DNA from: Didymodactylos carnosus
Taxonomy: Eukaryota > Rotifera > Eurotatoria > Philodinida > Philodinidae
Assembly (NCBI GenBank): GCA_905250885.1
Contig: CAJNOQ010003194.1
Location: 1 to 21,070 of the forward strand
DNA: 21,070 bases
Direction: 5' to 3'
Shown here piece after piece: positions 17,556 through 21,070 of the stretch. The translations under genes were made by a program, and so were the position numbers. Within the stretch, counting starts at the first letter, position 1. Every line of letters starts with the position of its first letter. A model generated the notes under the pieces. It did no database searches and was not told the DNA's origin. It saw only the letters and a program-made list of their open reading frames with translations.

Positions 17556-18857
17556 GATGGATAGATAGCTCGGAGTGCCCTCTACAAAAACTGGATGTAA
17601 GCGACATCTCCAAAATCCAGTCAGTGAACATGATTGTAAACATAGGTTTTCGACTATGCTGAATCTTTTGGCAATGTTTATTTCGTTCCTAGACTAAATT
17701 TAGAGCTATTGATGATATATAATTATCAATTGTACGGCTTTTAACCGTGCAAAAAACATACTTTTTTCATTTTTTTCCATTCTTATGAACTGAATGTAAA
17801 ATATCATGCAAAACAAAACTTGATTGTGCTATGACAAGTTCAACCGTCAGCATCATCATTACTGTCAGACTGCATTTTATCGTTACTATTATCATCATCA
17901 CTGTCAATCATTTCATTTTCCAATTCCGGCTGTTGTGCTAACGGTGTGGACCATAAATTTTCTAAAGTTGGATATACTCTATCTTTTAACAATAAGTGAA
18001 ATGTTAAACGAATTGTGCCCTTTTGTAATTCAGTTACATGCACTTTACGTCGTCCAGCATTATGTTTCATTGGTGAAGATGGTGTCGGTAAAACTGTAAT
18101 GGCGGAAGAGGATGACGAAGACGATGTGGATGATGTACGACGAAGTGGACGGACGGTCTCTTCTTCTTCTTGCTTCAGATTTTTCAATTCACTCTTTCAT
18201 CGATAAACCGACACTAAGCATAGCTTGGAGTATATCGTTCACATTGTGAAGCCGAATTGGCGTGCCGTCTTTCTCATTTCCCACGAAATTTATAACTGAA
18301 AATGTGACTTGCTTAAACTCTTTTGAGAAATCCCTTGGCATTATAAATACTTATCTCGTTTCTTCCGTTATAATTCAAAAAATCATCCGTGCGTACTTTT
18401 AGTTTTTCTTCAAAATATTTTATTGTCTTAGGTTTTATCGTTCTGTTACTGTACATTCCGACTCTTTCGACACCGATTGATTATTCTGATCTTGCTCATG
18501 GACGTTCTATTACTCTGATACATCGAAGAAAACATTTTTTTTGCACGATATTTTACATTCAGTTCATAAGAATGGAAAAAAATGAAAAAAGTATGTTTTT
18601 GCACGGTTAAAAGCCGTACAATTGATAATTATATATCATCAATAGCTCTAAATTTAGTCTAGGAACGAAATAAACATTGCCAAAAGATTCAGCATAGTCG
18701 AAAACCTATGTTTACAATCATGTTCACTGGTTTCGACACTAACAGAAGGTCAGTTTTGGTGCTTCGGGTAAAAGCCTTGTCAGGCCCGAATCATGGATTT
18801 TGGAGATGTCGCTTACATCCAGTTTTTGTAGAGGGCACTCCGAGCTATCTATCCATC
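17556..18857. mobile_element. Element with long, nearly identical inverted repeats around one ORF
   Basis: The left arm at 17556-17813 and right arm at 18539-18857 are reverse complements over about 258 aligned bases, with one substitution, one A-run length change and one block of about 63 bases (near 18731-18793) present only on the right. The 725-bp centre contains a single frameshifted ORF on the minus strand. Long matching inverted repeats around a gene-sized centre fit a non-autonomous DNA transposon or fold-back element that captured or carries this ORF. No target-site duplication can be assigned, because similarity fades outward and does not stop sharply. Confidence 0.7.
17840..18341 (-). 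pseudogene. Unrecognised acidic, Ser-rich ORF with one frameshift
   Basis: The ATG at 18341 opens MPRDFSKEFKQVTFSVINFV and runs about 49 codons to a TGA. A one-base shift near 18195 continues the same style of protein as SELKNLKQEEEETVRPLRR, a Ser run, GRRKVHVTELQKGTIRLTF, and a very acidic tail (DSDDDNSND) to the TGA at 17840-17842, about 166 residues in all. The intronless build, coding-like composition on both sides of the shift, and basic and acidic patches suggest a nuclear or regulatory protein, but I recognise no family. It lies wholly between the long inverted repeats. The break may be real decay, a sequencing error, or a tiny missed intron. Confidence 0.5.
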
Positions 18858-19366
18858 CTATTGGTCTAGGCAACTATGACCTGGTTTTCCACAGGTACTC
18901 CAGAAACCCCGTAATTTAACGTGAAAATTCTATAAAAATGAAATTGGTCGGATAGGACAGAAATACATGTCAATCGACTCAGTTTTTGGTCCTGATTCCC
19001 AATATGACTTTTTTTATTGCCAGAACATTCCTAGTTGTTCAACCGGTTTAATCGACAAAACAGTTATATGTTTCACTTCGATACTGTTCATTCAGTTTTG
19101 ATCAACTAGACCTTGTTGAGAATAGTTTTGATTGATCAGTCAAAATTTAAGCTATTGCTTTTTGAGATTCATGTACCCTGTTTTTAGAGTAATAGAGCCA
19201 TGCAATATTCGAGTTTTGTAACCTTCAAAATGTTGGTGATCCCGCATCACAGTATTCGCGCCTATCAGCGGATATTACGGCTCACGTGAAAGACCCTCGG
19301 CAAGCTTGGATATGATGTATGTATTCATTTTGTGAAATATTGAAAAGGCTGAAAAGCTACCAAAAA
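18858..19366. other. Intergenic, no gene seen
   Basis: No supported gene. The first 100 bases are weakly similar, inverted, to about 17455-17555 (see the long inverted repeat). Confidence 0.35.
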
Positions 19367-19740
19367 TCACTGCCGAGTACTAACTCCATTTGTTAATAAT
19401 TGCAAAACGACATGGAAAAGCTTCGATATTGCTTGAACAAATTTAACTTCAGTTTTAGTCTTATATTTTTGTTTTGGAATATTTGTTTCAACTAAGTTAA
19501 CTGCTAGATAAATTTCGATATTATTGACAAAGACTATTATTAAGCTTCTAGAATAAGCTGGAGAACCAATTGTACAAGAAAGTGACTGTATTTTATTTTT
19601 GTCAGACACGTCTTTGTTCGAAAGAATATGGAAACCAGTCTATTAACGGCATCTTTAATTAACACCAACAATACGGCAATAGAACGTACTGTCATTCGCT
19701 CATATAATGAACGAATAGGTTTTTTCTTTCTTCTTTTCAT
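19367..19740 (-). pseudogene. Possible broken small gene (two overlapping frames)
   Basis: The ATG at 19740 opens MKRRKKKPIRSLYERMTVRS. Near 19610-19640 a second frame takes over (KDVSDKNKIQSLSCTIGSPA) and continues to a stop at 19367. Both halves look protein-like, and a single frameshift would join them into about 123 residues. I recognise no domain; chance open frames in AT-rich DNA are a fair alternative. Confidence 0.25.
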
Positions 19741-20304
19741 ATTGCCTGTTGCTTGTAAAATACAGAAGTAACAGCTGAATCATGAATATGTCTGTGCACT
19801 TTTTTCGAACTAATTATAGTTTAAATTGAATTTAACAGTGTCAACTAGTATTTCACTGTCTATTGGCTTTTAACATGGTATGTTATCGGTGGCCATTTTG
19901 AGGAGAAATAAACAGTCATGTTTTTACGGCCTTGGGTTTGCAGTCATCGAACTTTTATAACAGTTCTGTCTTATAGAAACACTTTCTATGTATCACTCAG
20001 TTTATAGACAACACAGCTCTTAAAAATACGACACATGCAGATGGCTATTGTGAAGCACTCGAGGCACCGAGGTGTACACGAACATATTTTTTATAGTAGT
20101 AAAACTTGAAAGAAATTGAAATATTGACAAAAGAACTTTAAACTTAGTATTGAGTTTGCAGTTCTTTTCATTCAAAATTTCTTTTCTCAATTTTTCTCAT
20201 GTGTGTTTGGTTAAGACCGCTTTAAATGGTTATATAAGCTGTCAATTAGCTCAGGTCTATAGTAGTTCTAATATAATGAAGAGAACAGCTCACATTGTTA
20301 TGAT
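19741..20304. other. Intergenic, no gene seen
   Basis: No supported gene or RNA. The plus-strand frame starting at 20150 runs into the fold-back element that follows and is most likely spurious. Confidence 0.35.
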
Positions 20305-20619
20305 CATATCACCGATAATAAAAAATAAAAGTTTGTTTAGAGTTAAAGAAAAGTGCTTTTTCGTATTCAGCACACTTGATAACCTGGAAAATTTTCTATT
20401 TTTAGAGAGGGGTACCGCCAAAAAGTTCAGAAAAATTTTCAAACAAACTGACGCAGAAAATCTCCATGGTAAAATTATACAACTTTGAAATTTTTTCTTA
20501 ACATTTTGGCGGTACCCCTTGCTAAAAATAGAAAATTTTCCAGGTTATCAAGTGTGCTGAATGTGAAAAAGCACTTTTCTTTAACTCTAAATGAACTTTA
20601 ATTTTTTGTCGGCGATATG
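20305..20619. mobile_element. Fold-back miniature element with ~135-bp arms
   Basis: The left arm (20305 to about 20442) and right arm (about 20486-20619) are inverted copies. The middle part, from CTTTAACTCTAAA through AAGTGTGCTGAA to GGCGGTACCCC, is almost identical. The ends CATATCACCGA and, inverted, CATATCGCCGA differ at one base. About 43 bases separate the arms. There is no believable coding sequence; a 112-codon frame covers the left arm only because the arm is open. A transcript would form a long, nearly perfect hairpin. Confidence 0.75.
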
Positions 20620-21070
20620 CTTAGAGATTTAAAATATAATGTTACCTCCCATGTATCTGTGTTAAGTTTACTTTATGAACATGTTTGACTATGAATAGTG
20701 TGCATGATTCTCATAGTAAAAAACATGAAAGGCGAGATTACTCTTATTTTAGTAAGTCCATTCTAAAGACCATGCTCGAAAAAATCCTGTTGGAACTTTC
20801 GGAAATTAATGCAGACTAATTTAAAAAAGCACACTTCAGTAGTAATTAATTATCTGTAACTCTACGTACAAATTAAGGAGTTAGTCGCTTTTTATATGCA
20901 TAAGTAAGAAGTTGTTAATCTACGTCATATTTGAATAACTCTATTATATATCGGCTACTCTGTGTTTCTTCGAGTATTTTTTTAGACTGTCTTTGTATGT
21001 AAACAGAAGGAGAAGACACGCACACAGAAAAGAAAAAAGTCAACGTGTTCTGTCTATTTCACAGTTATAT
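20620..21070. other. Intergenic to window end, no gene seen
   Basis: AT-rich with no open frame of note. AACAGAAGGAGAA near 21002 also occurs near 1368 beside the third direct repeat at the window start, a hint that the same repeat family may continue past the edge. Confidence 0.3.

Noticed and set aside
20150-20488. 112-codon plus-strand ORF
   Set aside because: It runs through one arm and the spacer of a fold-back element, lacks domain signals, and begins with a non-ATG codon.
1-21070. CRISPR arrays, bacterial operons, rRNA genes
   Set aside because: No regularly spaced identical repeats and no operon spacing or bacterial ribosome-binding sites. The spliced genes and LINE point to a eukaryote.

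Overview
This window looks like nuclear DNA of a small invertebrate animal, most likely a bdelloid rotifer or close relative. The grounds are an AT-rich sequence, GT-AG spliceosomal introns (one with a perfect GTAAGT donor), an ankyrin plus arginine ADP-ribosyltransferase (ART) gene of the kind greatly expanded in bdelloids, a class II cAMP phosphodiesterase otherwise typical of bacteria and fungi, and many fold-back and LINE remnants. The taxon is an inference; nothing in the window proves it.

Genes are sparse and the supported ones lie on the minus strand. The main one occupies 2360-5510. Its first exon (4337-5510) encodes an ankyrin region and a complete R-S-ExE ADP-ribosyltransferase. The next exon (3756-3956) encodes a basic stretch and one membrane helix. 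The last two (2906-3226 and 2360-2604) encode a peptidoglycan recognition protein (PGRP) domain. All three introns are phase 1 and the joined reading frame is exactly 647 codons. The predicted product is a 646-residue type II membrane protein with an outward-facing PGRP sensor and a cytosolic ADP-ribosylating effector. If intron 1 is retained, the first exon reads on to a stop at 4209 and gives a soluble 433-residue ankyrin-ART protein. This putative sensor-effector receptor is the most interesting item here.

The second solid gene (11798-12760) is an intronless class II (metallo-beta-lactamase fold) cAMP phosphodiesterase with a hydrophobic N-terminus. Its stop codon overlaps an AATAAA signal. 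A third, unrecognised intronless ORF (17840-18341) carries one frameshift. It sits between two almost identical long inverted repeats (17556-17813 and 18539-18857), so it is probably part of a mobile element.

The rest is mostly transposon debris. From the left there are three spaced direct repeats (3-1300), a near-perfect palindrome (1959-2013) next to a 77-nt cloverleaf-forming sequence (2063-2139), a fold-back block built of repeated subunits (6964-8025), and a decayed LINE (8130-10801, minus) with nuclease and reverse transcriptase remnants. Next come a short GC-rich palindromic patch (10890-11005), hairpins at 13409-13493, 15192-15315 and 16974-17040, a hAT-like miniature element (15729-15844), a three-way-junction sequence (16238-16307) and a fold-back element (20305-20619). 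I see no CRISPR array, no rRNA and no convincing canonical tRNA.
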